NCBI GenBank assembly: GCA_009926705.1
Contig: RFOJ01000045.1
Coordinates: forward strand, 1-7,036
DNA length: 7,036 bases
Source: Acidimicrobiia bacterium
Lineage (GTDB): Bacteria; Actinomycetota; Acidimicrobiia; Acidimicrobiales; Ilumatobacteraceae
Direction: 5' to 3'
Below the pieces are notes generated by a model that was not told the origin of the DNA, ran no database searches, and worked only from the letters and a program-made list of their open reading frames with translations. Positions 6,077 to 7,036 of the stretch are shown here, one piece after another (within the stretch, counting starts at the first letter, position 1; each line of letters starts with the position of its first letter). A program made the translations under genes and the position numbers.

Positions 6077-7036
6077 TCAGCGGGCGGCAGCGACCTCGCG
6101 ATTGCACACATCTTGGAAGTGCGCCACCTCGCGATCGATTCGGGCGGAGTCCCACCCGAGTTCGGGGGCGATGAGTTGCGCCACTTCGCGAGCCGCGCGC
6201 GACGATGCATCGCGATCGTACAACAGGCCACGCGTACGGCGAGAGAGCACGTCGTCGAGAGTGACAACGAGTTCGTTTCGAGCCGCGTACACCGCTTCGG
6301 CCCGCAGGTACGGAAGCCCCGGCACGAGTGGCTTGCCGAGCGACGCGTCTCGAGCGACGAGTTCGCGAACCACCTCGGCCTCGGTGCCGAAGCGCGACAC
6401 GAGGTGGTCGTTGCGGTCACGCGACGTGGCGCCGAACAACGACGTTCGTTTCGTGTTGCAACGACCGCGGCGGCCGAGCACCTTCAGCACTTCATCCACC
6501 GTGTGCTCCGCCATCTTTCGGTAGGTCGTCAGTTTTCCGCCGGTGATTGTGACCATGCCGGAGTTGCTCACTAATACTTTGTGTCGGCGCGACAAGTCTG
6601 CGGTACGACCCTTCGCCGCGCCACCGTCTTCGGCTGCAACGAGCGGCCGCAGACCGGCCCAGGTGCCGACCACATCGTCGCGCGTCAGCGAACGGCCGCT
6701 ACCGGAAATCGCCTTATTGAGCGCGCGGAGGCAGTAGTCGATGTCTTCGGGCGTGCACTGCGGATCATCGATGCTGCCGCGGTAGTCGGTGTCGGTAGTG
6801 CCGACGTAGGTGTACCGGAACGTTCCGTCACCGTTCGGCATATGCGGCACGACAAAGAGCGACCGCTTGTCGCCAGGCACCGGGATGACGACGGCGATGT
6901 CGTTGCGAACAAGCTGCCACGGCACGGTGATGTGAATTCCTTTTGCTGGACGAATCGTCACTGAGTCGCCGCCGACATCCATTCGCCGCATTGAGTCGCC
7001 CCAGACTCCGGTGGCATTCACCACGACGCGTGCCGA
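6077..7036 (-). CDS. glpD: FAD-dependent glycerol-3-phosphate dehydrogenase (C-terminal part)
   Basis: The last 319 residues of aerobic glycerol-3-phosphate dehydrogenase are visible; the FAD-binding N-terminus lies beyond the right edge. The enzyme oxidises glycerol-3-phosphate to DHAP at the membrane and passes electrons to quinone. Diagnostic stretches, numbered from the first visible residue, are VVNATGVW (5-12), RPAKGIHITVPW (29-40, active-site His at 35), YVGTTDTDYRG (77-87), TWAGLRPLV (125-133), SRRHKV (149-154) and ITGGKLTTYRKMAE (164-177). The C-terminal domain follows, with LRAEAVYAARNE, TLDDVLSRRTR and the ELGWD region typical of the DAO_C domain. The conserved His, the Arg residues and the Lys of GGKLTTYR that contact substrate or flavin in E. 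coli GlpD all appear present, so this copy looks functional. It ends at 6077, 27 bases before the oxidase ATG, and is the first gene seen in the minus-strand run. Its promoter is outside the window. Confidence -1.
   Translation of the reverse strand, partial: SARVVVNATGVWGDSMRRMDVGGDSVTIRPAKGIHITVPWQLVRNDIAVVIPVPGDKRSLFVVPHMPNGDGTFRYTYVGTTDTDYRGSIDDPQCTPEDIDYCLRALNKAISGSGRSLTRDDVVGTWAGLRPLVAAEDGGAAKGRTADLSRRHKVLVSNSGMVTITGGKLTTYRKMAEHTVDEVLKVLGRRGRCNTKRTSLFGATSRDRNDHLVSRFGTEAEVVRELVARDASLGKPLVPGLPYLRAEAVYAARNELVVTLDDVLSRRTRGLLYDRDASSRAAREVAQLIAPELGWDSARIDREVAHFQDVCNREVAAAR

Noticed and set aside
4961..6524. Long plus-strand open frames (4961-5929, 5505-6524) opposite the oxidase and glpD genes
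   Set aside because: They are rich in Arg, Ser and Thr with no recognisable domain, and lie exactly antisense to well-conserved flavoenzyme sequence. This is the expected shadow effect in GC-rich DNA.

Overview
The window is gene-dense, GC-rich bacterial chromosome with GTG starts, 4-bp stop/start overlaps and almost no intergenic space. It looks like a high-GC actinobacterium. The tandem ferritin-like genes, one carrying a Tat/lipoprotein signal, would fit the Acidimicrobiia, but that placement is an impression from gene content and has not been tested. No RNA genes, mobile elements, CRISPR arrays or notable repeats were seen.

Layout. A plus-strand aldehyde dehydrogenase-family gene (55-1587) converges on a five-gene minus-strand run that enters from the right edge. 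In transcription order the run is: the C-terminal part of an FAD-dependent glycerol-3-phosphate dehydrogenase (glpD, 7036-6077, N-terminus outside the window); an FAD-linked oxidase resembling alkyl-dihydroxyacetonephosphate synthase (6049-4484); a glycerol-kinase-like FGGY kinase (4487-2997, ATGA overlap with the oxidase); a small ferritin-like protein without a signal peptide (2943-2446); and a Tat-exported ferritin-like lipoprotein (2449-1646, GTGA overlap). The convergent gap at 1588-1645 is 58 bp with no clear hairpin terminator.

How the genes may work together. GlpD interconverts glycerol-3-phosphate and dihydroxyacetone phosphate (DHAP). The second gene's family uses acyl-DHAP to make ether lipids, or oxidises 2-hydroxyacids in looser relatives. 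The third gene belongs to a family that phosphorylates glycerol and other polyols or sugars. The three therefore form a plausible triose-phosphate/polyol module. The kinase, however, lacks several residues of the glycerol pocket, so its substrate is probably not simply glycerol. The two ferritin-like proteins are recognisable paralogues of each other, one cytoplasmic and one at the outer face of the membrane. Their link to the flavoenzymes is positional only.
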